This document shows positions 1-9,444 of a stretch of DNA of 64,000 bases, piece by piece (positions within the stretch are counted from its first letter, which is position 1; every line of letters begins with the position of its first letter). The notes beneath the pieces were generated by a model that saw nothing but the letters and a program-made list of their open reading frames with translations, did not search any database and was not told the origin of the DNA. The DNA comes from an uncultured Prevotellaceae bacterium (GTDB lineage: Bacteria > Bacteroidota > Bacteroidia > Bacteroidales > Bacteroidaceae), in assembly GCA_902776935.1 (NCBI GenBank), contig CACYRS010000002.1, positions 43,311-107,310 on the forward strand. Reading direction: 5' to 3'. Both the position numbers and the translations under genes were made by a program.

Positions 1-385
1 AGATAACGGCAATGAAGACGAAGAGGGGAGAGAACAGGTTGGCGAAGTATGGTACGAAGTTGGCGTAGTAGTCAAAGACAATAGCCTTTAGCGGTGCGTT
101 GAATGTAGAGAACTTCGCCAGATTCTCATTGACATCGAATACTATTGATATCGAGATGATCAGAATGATCGAATAGATATACGTACCGATGAACTTTGCG
201 ATGATATATCTGTCGAGACGGTTGAGATAACGGAAGGGATTAAGGTATTTCAGACATCTGAGCCATCCCAGCCATTTCTTGACGAAAGCACAGAACTTGG
301 ACCACTTACGGCTGAGAGCACGTCTGCGACGATATTTCTTGACGTGTTCCCTGATCTTGCTGAAGTCCTTATCCTGATTTGTCAT
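1..385 (-). CDS. lptG: LptF/LptG (YjgP/YjgQ) family permease, partial (N-terminal 128 residues)
   Basis: The gene runs off the left edge of the window, so only the N-terminal part is visible. A basic N-terminal stretch is followed by LDRYIIAKFIGTY and a hydrophobic helix (about residues 65-90), then a second hydrophobic stretch near the edge. This is the usual start of YjgP/YjgQ permeases. The family forms the inner-membrane part of the Lpt machine that extracts LPS for transport to the outer membrane. The ATG overlaps the tgt stop codon as ATGA, which suggests translational coupling at the end of a lon-tgt-lptG operon. Whether it is LptF or LptG cannot be decided from the fragment. Confidence 0.82.
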   Translation of the reverse strand, partial: MTNQDKDFSKIREHVKKYRRRRALSRKWSKFCAFVKKWLGWLRCLKYLNPFRYLNRLDRYIIAKFIGTYIYSIILIISISIVFDVNENLAKFSTFNAPLKAIVFDYYANFVPYFANLFSPLFVFIAVI

Positions 386-1524
386 CTTCTCTGTCCTAAT
401 TGATCAATAATACTACGTTTCCACTGAACGAAATCACTTGCAATGATATGTTGCCTAGCATCAGTGACGAGCCTCAGATAGAAGGCGAGGTTATGTATCG
501 ACGCTATCTGCATAGCCAACAGCTCCTGAGCCTTGAAGAGGTGATGGAGATAGGCTTTCGAGTGAACTCTGTCGATGTCACAGCCGTCAGGGTCGATGGG
601 TGAGAAGTCGTCTTCCCATTTCTTGTTACGCATGTTCATCGTTCCCTCATAGGTGAAGAGCAGCGCATTACGCCCGTTTCGTGTAGGCATCACGCAGTCG
701 AACATGTCCACTCCGCGTTCGATAGCCTCGAGGATGTTCTGAGGAGTGCCAACACCCATGAGATAACGGGGACGGTCCTTTGGTAGGATATCGTTTACCA
801 CATCAATCATCTCGTACATCACCTCTGTGGGTTCTCCTACGGCAAGACCTCCAATGGAAGCACCTCCGCCATCGTTAAGCTTTCCTAAGGTGTCAACGAC
901 ATGTTTCGCTGCATCCTGACGCAGGTTCTTGTATGTGCATCCCTGGACGATAGGGAAAAGTGTCTGTTTGTAGCCATAGAGAGGCTCTGTTTCATTGAAA
1001 CGCTTAACACAACGGTCGAGCCATTTCTGTGTGAGTCGCAGGCTCTTCTCTGCATAGGCGTAGTCGCTGTCGCCAGGAGGACACTCGTCGAAGGCCATCA
1101 TGATATCCGCTCCGATGGTACGCTCTGTATCCATCACGTTCTCTGGAGTGAAGAAATGCTTTGAACCGTCGATATGACTACGGAACTCACAACCCTCTTC
1201 GCGGAGTTTGCGGATACCTGTAAGTGAGAACACCTGGAAACCACCTGAGTCAGTGAGGATAGGACGATCCCAGGTATTGAACTTATGCAGGCCTCCTGCC
1301 TTACGAAGGATGTCGAGTCCTGGACGCAGATACAGATGATAGGTGTTGCCGAGAATAATCTGTGCCTTCACCTGATCACGAAGCTCTGCGAAATGCACAC
1401 CCTTGACAGTACCTGCTGTTCCCACAGGCATGAAGATAGGTGTCTGTATCTGTCCGTGATCTGTCGTTATCAGTCCGGCACGGGCAGAACTGCAAGGGTC
1501 GTTATGTTGTACTTCGAACTTCAA
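382..1524 (-). CDS. tgt: queuine/preQ1 tRNA-guanine transglycosylase
   Basis: 380 residues, normal length for bacterial Tgt, which exchanges guanine-34 for preQ1 in GUN-anticodon tRNAs on the way to queuosine. The LTDSGGFQVFSL motif holds the general acid/base Asp92. FDCVMPTRNGRN holds the nucleophile Asp276. QGC and GGLAVGE line the base pocket. The start codon is TTG, 4 bases after the lon stop with AGGG just upstream; no in-frame ATG fits. The structural zinc site is abnormal. Where most bacterial Tgt have C-x-C-x2-C before YLHHL, this protein has D-G-C-D-I-D (residues 313-318), so two of three cysteines are missing. The fold and catalytic residues are otherwise complete, so the function call is firm. 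Confidence 0.95.
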   Translation of the reverse strand: MKFEVQHNDPCSSARAGLITTDHGQIQTPIFMPVGTAGTVKGVHFAELRDQVKAQIILGNTYHLYLRPGLDILRKAGGLHKFNTWDRPILTDSGGFQVFSLTGIRKLREEGCEFRSHIDGSKHFFTPENVMDTERTIGADIMMAFDECPPGDSDYAYAEKSLRLTQKWLDRCVKRFNETEPLYGYKQTLFPIVQGCTYKNLRQDAAKHVVDTLGKLNDGGGASIGGLAVGEPTEVMYEMIDVVNDILPKDRPRYLMGVGTPQNILEAIERGVDMFDCVMPTRNGRNALLFTYEGTMNMRNKKWEDDFSPIDPDGCDIDRVHSKAYLHHLFKAQELLAMQIASIHNLAFYLRLVTDARQHIIASDFVQWKRSIIDQLGQRR

Positions 1525-1528
1525 ATCC

Positions 1529-3997
1529 CTAGTCTTTATTCTGTTTCTTATCCTCTTCCTCCTTGACGGTGAGGTCGAGAGGCTTGTCTACTATCTCATC
1601 TGTAAGGGCAAATTCCCACACATCCTGAACATTCTCTACATAGTGGAACTTTACGCCCTTGAGATATACTTCTGGAATCTCGAGGATATCCTTTTCATTC
1701 TCACGACACATCACGATGTCAGTGATACCAGCACGCTTTGCAGCGAGGATCTTCTCCTTGATACCTCCTACGGGGAGCACTTTGCCACGAAGGGTTATCT
1801 CACCTGTCATCGCTGTGTTCTTACGTACCTTTCGCTGTGTGAGTGCAGAGGCGATAGATGTGGCGATGGTGATACCGGCACTCGGACCGTCCTTAGGAGT
1901 AGCTCCCTCGGGCACGTGGATGTGGATGTTCCAAAGGTCGAATATGCGGTAGTCGATGTTGAGTGTCTCTGCATGGGCCTTGACATATTCGAGAGCAAGG
2001 ATAGCCGACTCTTTCATAACATCGCCGAGGTTACCTGTGAGGGTAAGCTTAGCACCTTTGCCTTTCGAGAGCGAGGTCTCGATGAAGAGTATCTCACCAC
2101 CTACGCTGGTCCAGGCAAGACCTGTTACCACTCCTGCATAGTCGTTGCCCTGATAGATGTCGCGATAGAATGGTGGCTTGCCCAGAAGGTCCTCCAGCTC
2201 TTCTGGAGTAATCTTCATCTTTGAACTGACACCATCCAACAGACTCTTGTAGGCTATCTTACGCAGGGCTTTGTTGATCTGCTTCTCCAACTGACGGACA
2301 CCACTCTCACGAGTATACTGCTCAATGATCTTCTCGATGGCTGCCTTGTTGAATGTCGGCTTAATCGTGGGAAGGTCAAGACCGGTGTTCTCCAGTTCTC
2401 TTGGGATGAGATGACGCTTGGCAATCTCGTATTTCTCCTCAGTGATATATCCGCTGACCTCGATAATCTCCATACGGTCGAGTAGGGGACGAGGTATTGT
2501 GCTCAGATTATTAGCCGTAGCGATGAAGAGCACCTTAGAGAGGTCGTAGTCCACGTCGAGGTAGTTGTCGTGGAAGGCATTGTTCTGCTCAGGGTCGAGA
2601 ACCTCGAGCAATGCTGAAGCAGGATCACCGTTATGAGTGTTCTGTGTAACCTTGTCTATCTCATCGAGGATGAACACAGGGTTGCTGGAACCTGCCTTCT
2701 GGATGTTCTTGATGACACGTCCTGGCATTGCGCCAACATAAGTACGGCGATGACCTCTGATCTCTGCCTCGTCATGCAGACCACCAAGAGACATTCTCAC
2801 GTATTTACGCTTCATGGCAGCAGCGATGCTCTTTCCCAATGAAGTCTTTCCTACTCCTGGAGGGCCATATAAACATATAATAGGTGATTTCAGGTCGCCT
2901 CTGAGTGCGAGAACGGCCATGTGCTCAAGTATACGCTCCTTTACTTTCTCCATTCCATAGTGGTCCTGGTCAAGGATCCTCTGTGCACGCTTGAGGTCGA
3001 GATCATCCACAGTATATTCGCCCCAAGGCAGATTAACCATAGTCTGGAGATAGTTGAGCTGAACATTGAAATCAGGACTCTGAGGATTGACGTTATCCAG
3101 TTTGTCACATTCCTTATAGAACACTTTTGCTAACTCTTCAGACCATTTCTTGTCCTTAGCCTTAAGGAGGAGTTCACGTTTCTCGGGACTACCTTCGCCA
3201 TTGCCTATCTCTGCTTGCAGGTTCTTGATCTGTTGCTGCAGGAAGTAGTTACGCTGCTGTTCGTCGATATCCTCACGGGTCTTGTTACGAATATCTGCCT
3301 TCAGGTTCTGGAGATTGATCTCGCGGTTAACGATCTTCATGACTCCGAAAAGACGCTCTTTTACCGTCTCTGTCTGGAGGAGATTCATCTTCTCCTTAAT
3401 AGTGAATGGCAGGTTTGAACAGATAAAGTTCAGTGCCATCTCGTTATTTGAGATATTCTTTATGGCGAAAGTGGCTTCGTCGGGCAATTCGTCAGAGAGT
3501 GAGACGTATTTCTCTACCATCTCTCTGAGGTCTGCTACAGCTGTCTTAAACTCACGATCACGTTTATCAGGCTGTATCTCTGGTAATGGCTCTACCGTTC
3601 CCTGAAGATATGGCGTGACGGAATCAATGCATATCACCCTCAATCTGCCCATGGCCTGCACGATGGCAGTGATGTTACCATTGGGAAGAGTTAGCATCTT
3701 AACAACCTTTGCGTAGACACCTACCTTATAAAGGTCCCTGTTCATGGGGTAATCAACGTCAGGGTCTAATTGGCATACAACACCGATAACCAGATTCTTT
3801 TTCTCAGCTTTCTGAACAAGTGTTTTACTGGATTCGCGTCCAATAATGATAGGGGAGAGGATGCCTGGGAAGAGAACGATATTTCGTACCGCTAAGATAG
3901 GTACTGATGGTGGTGTTTCTATATTTATTAAATCTTGAAATTCTCCGTTGATATCTGCTATCATCTGAAAAGCGGAATTATCTTTCCTATTACTCAT
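1529..3997 (-). CDS. lon: ATP-dependent Lon protease (LonA)
   Basis: 822 residues with the complete LonA layout: an N-terminal substrate-binding domain (about 25-230), a coiled coil around 240-290, an AAA+ module with Walker A GPPGVGKT and Walker [10 protein letters not shown], and a C-terminal serine protease domain. The catalytic dyad is Ser706 in DGPSAG and Lys749 in GGIKEKI, with the same 43-residue spacing as E. coli Lon. It degrades misfolded and regulatory proteins in the cytoplasm. AAGGAG lies about 11 bases before the ATG, and a TAnnTTTG box lies upstream. It leads the lon-tgt-lptG operon. The C-terminus is a short highly charged tail. Confidence 0.97.
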   Translation of the reverse strand: MSNRKDNSAFQMIADINGEFQDLINIETPPSVPILAVRNIVLFPGILSPIIIGRESSKTLVQKAEKKNLVIGVVCQLDPDVDYPMNRDLYKVGVYAKVVKMLTLPNGNITAIVQAMGRLRVICIDSVTPYLQGTVEPLPEIQPDKRDREFKTAVADLREMVEKYVSLSDELPDEATFAIKNISNNEMALNFICSNLPFTIKEKMNLLQTETVKERLFGVMKIVNREINLQNLKADIRNKTREDIDEQQRNYFLQQQIKNLQAEIGNGEGSPEKRELLLKAKDKKWSEELAKVFYKECDKLDNVNPQSPDFNVQLNYLQTMVNLPWGEYTVDDLDLKRAQRILDQDHYGMEKVKERILEHMAVLALRGDLKSPIICLYGPPGVGKTSLGKSIAAAMKRKYVRMSLGGLHDEAEIRGHRRTYVGAMPGRVIKNIQKAGSSNPVFILDEIDKVTQNTHNGDPASALLEVLDPEQNNAFHDNYLDVDYDLSKVLFIATANNLSTIPRPLLDRMEIIEVSGYITEEKYEIAKRHLIPRELENTGLDLPTIKPTFNKAAIEKIIEQYTRESGVRQLEKQINKALRKIAYKSLLDGVSSKMKITPEELEDLLGKPPFYRDIYQGNDYAGVVTGLAWTSVGGEILFIETSLSKGKGAKLTLTGNLGDVMKESAILALEYVKAHAETLNIDYRIFDLWNIHIHVPEGATPKDGPSAGITIATSIASALTQRKVRKNTAMTGEITLRGKVLPVGGIKEKILAAKRAGITDIVMCRENEKDILEIPEVYLKGVKFHYVENVQDVWEFALTDEIVDKPLDLTVKEEEDKKQNKD

Positions 3998-4032
3998 CTG
4001 TCTTTTTTCTCCTTAATTCTTCAATTCGGCTG

Positions 4033-4040
4033 CAAAGGTA
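4033..4040 (-). promoter_or_regulatory. candidate -7 element (TACCTTTG) for lon
   Basis: The minus-strand sequence TACCTTTG matches the Bacteroidota TAnnTTTG consensus, 36 bases before the lon ATG. No TTTG sits at the usual -33 distance, so this is a -7-only match. Confidence 0.5.
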
Positions 4041-4111
4041 CAACAAAAAAGTGAAAAGAGAATAGCCAAAGCTAAAAATATAAGAAATAATAGTGAAGAA
4101 TTAACAAATAA

Positions 4112-4143
4112 TTTGGATTTTAGGCTAAATTACACTAACTTTG
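4112..4143 (+). promoter_or_regulatory. Bacteroidota-type promoter for the trmN6-like gene
   Basis: TTTG at 4112-4115 and TAACTTTG at 4136-4143 are separated by 20 bases, a full consensus match. The -7 box ends 9 bases before the ATG, so the transcript would have an extremely short leader. Confidence 0.72.
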
Positions 4144-4152
4144 CCGTCGAAA

Positions 4153-4860
4153 ATGGCAAAAGACTGCTTTAGTTTCAAACAATTTTCCGTTCATCAAGAT
4201 CGATGTGCGATGAAAGTAGGTACCGATGGGACGCTCCTTGGGGCATGGGCTCATGCGCCAGAAGGGAGATGCAGGATTCTGGATATTGGAACCGGTACTG
4301 GACTTATAGCAATGATGATGGCTCAGAGATATCCTCAGGCAGAGATTGTAGGTGTGGACATTTCCTCGGAAGCATGTGCTCAGGCAAGGAAAAATGTTAA
4401 ATATTCTCCATTTTTTAAACGTGTCAGTATCGTAAATTCCGATATCGCAGAATATGATTCAGGAGGACTATTTGATACGATTGTGAGTAATCCTCCATAT
4501 TTTGTTAATTCTCTTAATTGTCCTGACGAAAATAGAACAATTGCAAGGCATTCTAATTCTTTAAGTTACAAAGATTTATTAAAGCAAGTTGTCAGATTAT
4601 TATCAGATGAAGGTAATTTCTCTTTGGTTATACCTACAGAGAGCATATCTGCAATAGAATCAGAGGCCGCTTTTGAAGGATTATTTTTGTCAAGAAAATA
4701 TTTAATTAAGACAACTCCAAGAAAGAGTCCGAAACGTGTTCTTATGGAATTTCACAAATATCCATCTGATCATATAGATATATCTGAAGATGTGCTCGAA
4801 ACAAGTCCAAATGTGAGAAGCGAATGGTATAGCAACTTAACTAAAGATTTTTATTTGTAG
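4153..4860 (+). CDS. trmN6: tRNA1(Val) (adenine(37)-N6)-methyltransferase family protein
   Basis: 235 residues. The family start (FSFKQFSVHQDRCAMKVGTD) is followed by the SAM-binding loop DIGTGTGLIA, the acidic residue in GVDIS, and the NPPY motif typical of enzymes that methylate an exocyclic amine. This matches TrmN6/YfiC, which makes m6A37 in tRNA-Val. I start at the ATG at 4153. The in-frame TTG at 4141 lies inside the -7 promoter box and cannot be transcribed from it. The gene is 6 bases upstream of the nitrilase gene, so the two are probably co-transcribed. The second half is noticeably more AT-rich than neighbouring housekeeping genes. Confidence 0.88.
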   Translation: MAKDCFSFKQFSVHQDRCAMKVGTDGTLLGAWAHAPEGRCRILDIGTGTGLIAMMMAQRYPQAEIVGVDISSEACAQARKNVKYSPFFKRVSIVNSDIAEYDSGGLFDTIVSNPPYFVNSLNCPDENRTIARHSNSLSYKDLLKQVVRLLSDEGNFSLVIPTESISAIESEAAFEGLFLSRKYLIKTTPRKSPKRVLMEFHKYPSDHIDISEDVLETSPNVRSEWYSNLTKDFYL

Positions 4861-4866
4861 ACAACT

Positions 4867-5628
4867 ATGAAAGTTACATTATTACAGACAGATATTATTT
4901 GGGGCAATCCTCGGGCAAACATCCAACAGGCTGAAACAATGATACTTGAGAATCCTGGCTCTGATCTATATATATTGCCGGAAATGTGGAGTACGGGATT
5001 TGCTACTGATCCTCATGGCATAGCAGAAGACGAAAATTCGAGTATTTCGCTTAAATGGATGAAAACTATCGCAAAACAGCAGAAATGCGCTATTTGCGGC
5101 AGTCTGGCTATAAAAACAGCAGATGGATCATATTGTAATCGTCAGTATTTTATTGATGGTAGGAATTTTCAATATTATGATAAACACCATCTGTTTACTT
5201 ATGGAGGTGAACACATTCATTATAAGGCTGGGAGTGAGCATACGATTGTGAATTACTGTGGATTCAGGATTTTGCTCGTTACGTGCTATGATTTACGTTT
5301 TCCTGTATGGTCAAGGTATTCTTCTAATCTGGAATTTGATTTGATTGTCTGTGTAGCCAATTGGCCGGATTCTCGTCAGAATGCTTTCCAAATATTAACA
5401 AGAGCACGAGCTATTGAAAATATGGCGTATCTTATTGCTGTGAATCGTGTTGGCAATGATTCTTATTCTCATTATCGTGGATGCAGTTGTGTGGTAAGTC
5501 CTATAGGAAAAACATTAATTGCCTGTAAGCCAAATGTCCCTACAGCTGTTTCGTACGATATAGATCTGGATTATCTTCAAAACAAACGCACAAAATTTAA
5601 AGTTTTAGACGATAGAGATATTAAATAA
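4867..5628 (+). CDS. nitrilase-superfamily amidase (omega-amidase/YafV-like)
   Basis: 253 residues. The C-N hydrolase triad is in order: Glu39 in LPEMWSTGF, Lys105 in YDKHHLF and Cys139 in VTCYDLRFP. A second conserved Glu region appears in RARAIENMAYLIAVNRVG. The closest family I recognise is the YafV/Nit2 omega-amidase branch, which hydrolyses 2-oxoglutaramate-type amides in metabolite repair. The true substrate cannot be read from the sequence. It follows the tRNA methyltransferase by 6 bases and ends 75 bases before the convergent mtgA. Confidence 0.85.
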   Translation: MKVTLLQTDIIWGNPRANIQQAETMILENPGSDLYILPEMWSTGFATDPHGIAEDENSSISLKWMKTIAKQQKCAICGSLAIKTADGSYCNRQYFIDGRNFQYYDKHHLFTYGGEHIHYKAGSEHTIVNYCGFRILLVTCYDLRFPVWSRYSSNLEFDLIVCVANWPDSRQNAFQILTRARAIENMAYLIAVNRVGNDSYSHYRGCSCVVSPIGKTLIACKPNVPTAVSYDIDLDYLQNKRTKFKVLDDRDIK

Positions 5629-5703
5629 TGTATTTCCTAAAGCCTTTCAATCTCAAATTACGAGAATCGACATTATGATAAATAGATAAGATAGAGAACT
5701 AAC

Positions 5704-6408
5704 CTATTTCTTTTTCTTCTCAGCAAAACTAACGAATTTCATTTCTTTCAAAATACGAGATTGTCGTTTAAGCATATATCCACTGGGATTCTTACTTGAA
5801 AATTTTCGAGGATTAGGTAATGTTGCTGCTATAAGGGCACATTGAGATTTATTAAGATTCTTCGCATCAGTTCTGAAATTTTCTTCAGCTACTGCATTAA
5901 CGCCATAAATTCCGTCGCCCATTTCAATGCTGTTAAGATACACTTCCATAATTCTCTCTTTGCCCCAAAGCAATTCTATCAAACCTGTGAAATATACCTC
6001 AAAACCTTTTCGTACCCAACTGCGACCTGGCCATAAAAAAACATTCTTTGCAGTCTGTTGAGATATCGTCGATGCTCCTAATTTGTGTTTTTCTGGATGT
6101 TTATGGTTTCTCTCTACAGCCTTTTCTATCGCTTTATAATCAAAACCATGATGTTTCATGAAGTTTGCATCCTCACTGGCAATAACAGCAAGAGGCATAG
6201 AAGGACTGATTTTATCAAGAGGCACCCAGTGGTGAGACATTTTTATATGTTTGCCCTCTCCTATCTGTTGCGCAACTCTGATAAACATCAAAGGTGTAAA
6301 ATAAACAGGTACAAAACGAAACACCACCACCGCAAAGATAGTGGAGCCAAAGAAGGCCGCCAATAGCCAGCGTGTGATGGTGCGTAGTTTCTTGAGTATC
6401 AATGACAT
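5704..6408 (-). CDS. mtgA: monofunctional biosynthetic peptidoglycan transglycosylase
   Basis: 234 residues from the chosen start: a single N-terminal membrane anchor (about residues 10-35), then a GT51 domain. The catalytic Glu79 is in [26 protein letters not shown] and [10 protein letters not shown] are the other signature blocks. There is no transpeptidase domain, so it polymerises lipid II into glycan strands but cannot cross-link them. A longer start at 6438 would overlap the end of the upstream OmpA-family gene. I prefer the ATG at 6408, 7 bases after that gene's stop, because it gives a standard short cytoplasmic tail before the membrane helix. Neither start has a clear ribosome-binding site. 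Confidence 0.92.
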   Translation of the reverse strand: MSLILKKLRTITRWLLAAFFGSTIFAVVVFRFVPVYFTPLMFIRVAQQIGEGKHIKMSHHWVPLDKISPSMPLAVIASEDANFMKHHGFDYKAIEKAVERNHKHPEKHKLGASTISQQTAKNVFLWPGRSWVRKGFEVYFTGLIELLWGKERIMEVYLNSIEMGDGIYGVNAVAEENFRTDAKNLNKSQCALIAATLPNPRKFSSKNPSGYMLKRQSRILKEMKFVSFAEKKKK

Positions 6409-6415
6409 GCAATGA

Positions 6416-7093
6416 TTAGTTTGCCTGCTGCTGAGCATCCTGAATCATCTTCTGAGAAGCATACATGTAAACCTCTACACGACGATTCTGCTTACGTCCC
6501 TCAGCTGTTGAATTGTCGGCTACAGGATTAACAGATCCCTGCCCCTCAACACTCTTAATCTGTGTAGCACTAACACCAAGTGATCTCAGATAGTTTGAAA
6601 CACTTAATGCACGTTTTTCTGACAGAGGATTGTTGATGGCGTCAGAACCGGTGTTGTCAGTATGACCAATGATGGCAACATCACAGTCTGCATTCTGCTT
6701 CAGAACCTCAGCGAACTGCTGAAGAGAAGACTTTGAAGCTTGATTGAGGTCAGCCTTGTTTGTTGCGAAAAGAATACCAGAATCGAAGGTAACCTTAACG
6801 GCATCAAGACCATTGGCATCCTTAACACTCTCTACCTGAGCATTCTGCACTGCCTCTGCCTCTTTCTTGGCCTTATCCATCTTGTGACCAATGATAGCAC
6901 CAGCACCAGCACCAACGGCACCACCAATAATAGCACCAACGGCAGTGTTACCAGCAATCTTACCGATAATAGCACCAAGAGCAGCACCACCACCAGCACC
7001 GATAGCAGTACCCTTAGCAGTGTTACTTACATTACAACCACTTAAAACCATTGCAGCACAAAGAGCTGCAGCAACACATTTAATACTTTTCAT
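6416..7093 (-). CDS. OmpA-family lipoprotein with glycine-zipper domain (YiaD/Pal-like)
   Basis: 225 residues. A lipoprotein signal ends at LSGC (Cys20). A long Gly/Ala-rich zipper follows (about 27-72, [18 protein letters not shown] and similar), then a short charged linker and a C-terminal OmpA domain. That domain contains IIGHTDNTG and the [13 protein letters not shown] and [11 protein letters not shown] blocks that bind peptidoglycan. It probably tethers the outer membrane to the cell wall. It sits directly upstream of mtgA, so an envelope-assembly operon is likely. The zipper DNA is highly repetitive (ACC/GGT-rich). Confidence 0.92.
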   Translation of the reverse strand: MKSIKCVAAALCAAMVLSGCNVSNTAKGTAIGAGGGAALGAIIGKIAGNTAVGAIIGGAVGAGAGAIIGHKMDKAKKEAEAVQNAQVESVKDANGLDAVKVTFDSGILFATNKADLNQASKSSLQQFAEVLKQNADCDVAIIGHTDNTGSDAINNPLSEKRALSVSNYLRSLGVSATQIKSVEGQGSVNPVADNSTAEGRKQNRRVEVYMYASQKMIQDAQQQAN

Positions 7094-7141
7094 TTTAATC
7101 TTTATTTAAACGTAAATTACAAATTTTCTAAATCTATGGTG

Positions 7142-7149
7142 CAAAGTTA
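7142..7149 (-). promoter_or_regulatory. candidate -7 element (TAACTTTG) for the OmpA-family gene
   Basis: The minus-strand TAACTTTG lies 49 bases upstream of the OmpA-family ATG. No clean -33 TTTG was found. Confidence 0.55.
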
Positions 7150-7193
7150 CTAATTAATTCAGAATTATATGTGTTTAATTCATATTTTTTATG

Positions 7194-7201
7194 TAATTTT
7201 G
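7194..7201 (+). promoter_or_regulatory. candidate -7 element (TAATTTTG) for proS
   Basis: TAATTTTG matches TAnnTTTG 31 bases before the proS ATG. It is divergent from the OmpA-family promoter about 45 bases away. Confidence 0.6.
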
Positions 7202-7232
7202 CACGCAAAATACAAATTAACAAGAAAATACA

Positions 7233-8711
7233 ATGGCAAAAGAATTAAAAGAATTAACGAAAAGAGCTGATAATTACAGTCAGTGGTTCAATGATCTCGT
7301 TGTAAAAGCTGACCTCGCAGAGCAGTCTGCCGTAAGAGGATGTATGGTTATAAAACCTTATGGTTATGCTATCTGGGAGAAGATGCAGCAACAGCTTGAC
7401 AAGATGTTCAAGGAGACTGGTGCCCAGAATGCATATTTCCCCCTACTCATTCCAAAATCATTCCTGAGTCGTGAGGCAGAGCACGTAGAGGGATTTGCCA
7501 AGGAGTGTGCTGTGGTAACCCACTATCGTCTTCGTGCGAAGGAAGATAAGAGTGGCGTTGAGGTTGACCCAACAGCAAAGCTTGAGGAGGAACTTATCGT
7601 ACGTCCTACTTCTGAGACAATCATCTGGAACACATATAAGAACTGGATTCAGTCTTGGCGTGATCTGCCTCTGATGTGTAATCAGTGGTGTAACGTTATG
7701 CGTTGGGAGATGCGTACCCGTCCTTTCCTCCGCACTTCAGAGTTCCTTTGGCAGGAGGGTCACACAGCACATGCTACTCGTGAGGAGGCTGAGGAAGAAG
7801 CACAGAAGATGCTTGGCGTTTATGCTAAGTTTGCTGAAGAGTGGATGGCTGTTCCTGTAGTTCAGGGCGTGAAGAGTGAGACAGAGCGCTTTGCAGGAGC
7901 TCTTGATACATATACTATTGAGGCAATGATGCAGGATGGCAAGGCTCTGCAGAGTGGTACTTCACATTTCCTGGGTCAGAACTTTGCTAAGGCATTCGAG
8001 GTTACATATCTTAACAAGGAGAATAAGCCAGAGTATGTTTGGGCTACATCATGGGGAGTGTCTACACGTCTTATCGGTGCACTTATCATGACTCATTCTG
8101 ATGATAACGGTCTGGTACTTCCTCCAAAACTCGCTCCTATTCAGGTTGTAATCGTTCCAATCTCTAAGGGTGACGACCTTAAGCATATCACAGAACGTCT
8201 TACTCCTGTTATTGATGAGCTGCGTAAGGCCGGTATCATTGTTAAGTACGACGATGCAGAGAATAAGCGTCCAGGATTCAAGTTTGCTGATTATGAACTG
8301 AAGGGTGTGCCTGTACGTCTTGTTATGGGAGCACGTGATCTCGAGAATGGAACAATCGAAGTAATGCGTCGTGATACCCTTGAGAAAGAGACACGTCCTG
8401 TTGATGGTATTGTGGAATATGTAGAGCAATTGCTTGTTGATATTCAGAATAACATCTTCAATAAAGCAATGGCTTACAGAGATGCTCATATTTACGAGTG
8501 TGATAATTACGAGGAGTTTAAGGAGCGCGTGAAAGATGGCGGATTCTTCCTTTGCCATTGGGACGGCACTGCAGAGACAGAGGCTAAGATTAAGGAAGAG
8601 ACACAGGCTACAATCCGTTGCGTACCTTTCGGAGTAGAACAGACTCCTGGTGTTGATATGGTCAGTGGAAAGCCTTCTAAGGCACGTGTTATCATAGCAC
8701 GTAGCTACTAA
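7233..8711 (+). CDS. proS: prolyl-tRNA synthetase, archaeal/eukaryotic-like (type 3)
   Basis: 492 residues, the length of ProRS type 3, which lacks the YbaK-like editing insertion of E. coli ProRS. Class II synthetase blocks are visible: the motif 2 region around [30 protein letters not shown] (positions about 150-180), then [12 protein letters not shown] and the motif 3 block [17 protein letters not shown]. The anticodon-binding domain starts near residue 300, followed by the family-specific C-terminal domain. It charges tRNA-Pro in the cytoplasm. Two hairpins follow the stop codon. Confidence 0.96.
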   Translation: MAKELKELTKRADNYSQWFNDLVVKADLAEQSAVRGCMVIKPYGYAIWEKMQQQLDKMFKETGAQNAYFPLLIPKSFLSREAEHVEGFAKECAVVTHYRLRAKEDKSGVEVDPTAKLEEELIVRPTSETIIWNTYKNWIQSWRDLPLMCNQWCNVMRWEMRTRPFLRTSEFLWQEGHTAHATREEAEEEAQKMLGVYAKFAEEWMAVPVVQGVKSETERFAGALDTYTIEAMMQDGKALQSGTSHFLGQNFAKAFEVTYLNKENKPEYVWATSWGVSTRLIGALIMTHSDDNGLVLPPKLAPIQVVIVPISKGDDLKHITERLTPVIDELRKAGIIVKYDDAENKRPGFKFADYELKGVPVRLVMGARDLENGTIEVMRRDTLEKETRPVDGIVEYVEQLLVDIQNNIFNKAMAYRDAHIYECDNYEEFKERVKDGGFFLCHWDGTAETEAKIKEETQATIRCVPFGVEQTPGVDMVSGKPSKARVIIARSY

Positions 8712-8716
8712 ACGAA

Positions 8717-8746
8717 AGAAAAGGAACTTTCCCAAGCTCCTTTTCT
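8717..8746 (+). terminator. hairpin just after proS
   Basis: AGAAAAGGA (8717-8725) pairs with TCCTTTTCT (8738-8746), with extra pairs closing a small loop. It begins 5 bases after the proS stop. The run of T is inside the stem rather than after it, so efficiency is uncertain. Confidence 0.6.
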
Positions 8747-8778
8747 AAACCAGCTTACAAATATTTTCGGCTGGTTCT

Positions 8779-8810
8779 GAAAATTGGATGTCTCACGACA
8801 TCCGATTTTC
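8779..8810. terminator. strong bidirectional hairpin between proS and the DUF3256 gene
   Basis: GAAAATTGGATGTC (8779-8792) pairs with GACATCCGATTTTC (8797-8810): 14 pairs with one G-U and a TCAC loop. AT-rich sequence on both sides makes it a plausible shared terminator for the convergent proS and the long minus-strand ileS operon. Confidence 0.75.
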
Positions 8811-8909
8811 ATTTAATAACCTTAATAATCTAATACCATGAAAAACACATGGCAAAGATACGAATATTTTTAAATTCGTTCGTAAATTTGCCGTATGTTC
8901 CTTTTAAAT

Positions 8910-9437
8910 TTAATCTTTTTTTAGAATTACATCACTCCAATTTACAATTGTTTGCAAATTCAGTGTTTTAATCCTTTTCATGTCTGCCTCGGATAAAAAA
9001 AGAGTAGCATCTGTTTTTACCCATTTATTTGTATAGTAATCAATTTTTGTAGACGAAGATATGGAATCAGTGCCATATGTCTGGACAACACAAATAATCT
9101 GACTGATACTATCCGTAGGTTGTATAGGCTTCAGTAACAGTATAGTCATTTGCAATGCATCGCTAACATTTATGCTTATACTATCGTCAGAAAGTGCCGT
9201 CATCTCACTCTTCCCCCTAAGAAGATTATCAACTTCTGCCTTTAGCTTAGAATCGATAAAATCAATCATGTCGAGACGATTATTCTCAGAGAGAGTGGGA
9301 AGAAGAGAGGAAGGCATCTGTTTAAAGACCTCTCTTATAGATAAGGTAGGAGAAGCCACACTGTCTGTGACCTCCCCTTCCCTACCCGATATGGATAGTG
9401 TACATAAAAGTCCTAAAAGAACTCCTAAGTATCTCAT
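8910..9437 (-). CDS. DUF3256 family secreted protein
   Basis: 175 residues with a cleavable-looking N-terminal signal (MRYLGVLLGLLCTLSISG). The family blocks are the FKQMPSSLLPTLSENNRLDMIDFIDSKL region (about residues 38-66) and a C-terminal KIDYYTNKWVKTDA. The family is confined to Bacteroidales and has no known function. A periplasmic location is inferred from the signal. It is the last gene of the run starting at ileS, 7 bases after paaK, and is followed about 100 bases on by a strong terminator. Confidence 0.8.
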   Translation of the reverse strand: MRYLGVLLGLLCTLSISGREGEVTDSVASPTLSIREVFKQMPSSLLPTLSENNRLDMIDFIDSKLKAEVDNLLRGKSEMTALSDDSISINVSDALQMTILLLKPIQPTDSISQIICVVQTYGTDSISSSTKIDYYTNKWVKTDATLFLSEADMKRIKTLNLQTIVNWSDVILKKD

Positions 9438-9444
9438 CTTCAGA

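Noticed and set aside
4141-4152. TTG start for the trmN6-like gene
   Set aside because: The codon is part of the -7 promoter box and would not be in the transcript.
8049-8735. 228-residue open frame antisense to proS
   Set aside because: It lies fully opposite conserved proS codons, is Cys/Leu/Ser-rich with no domain, and has no promoter of its own.
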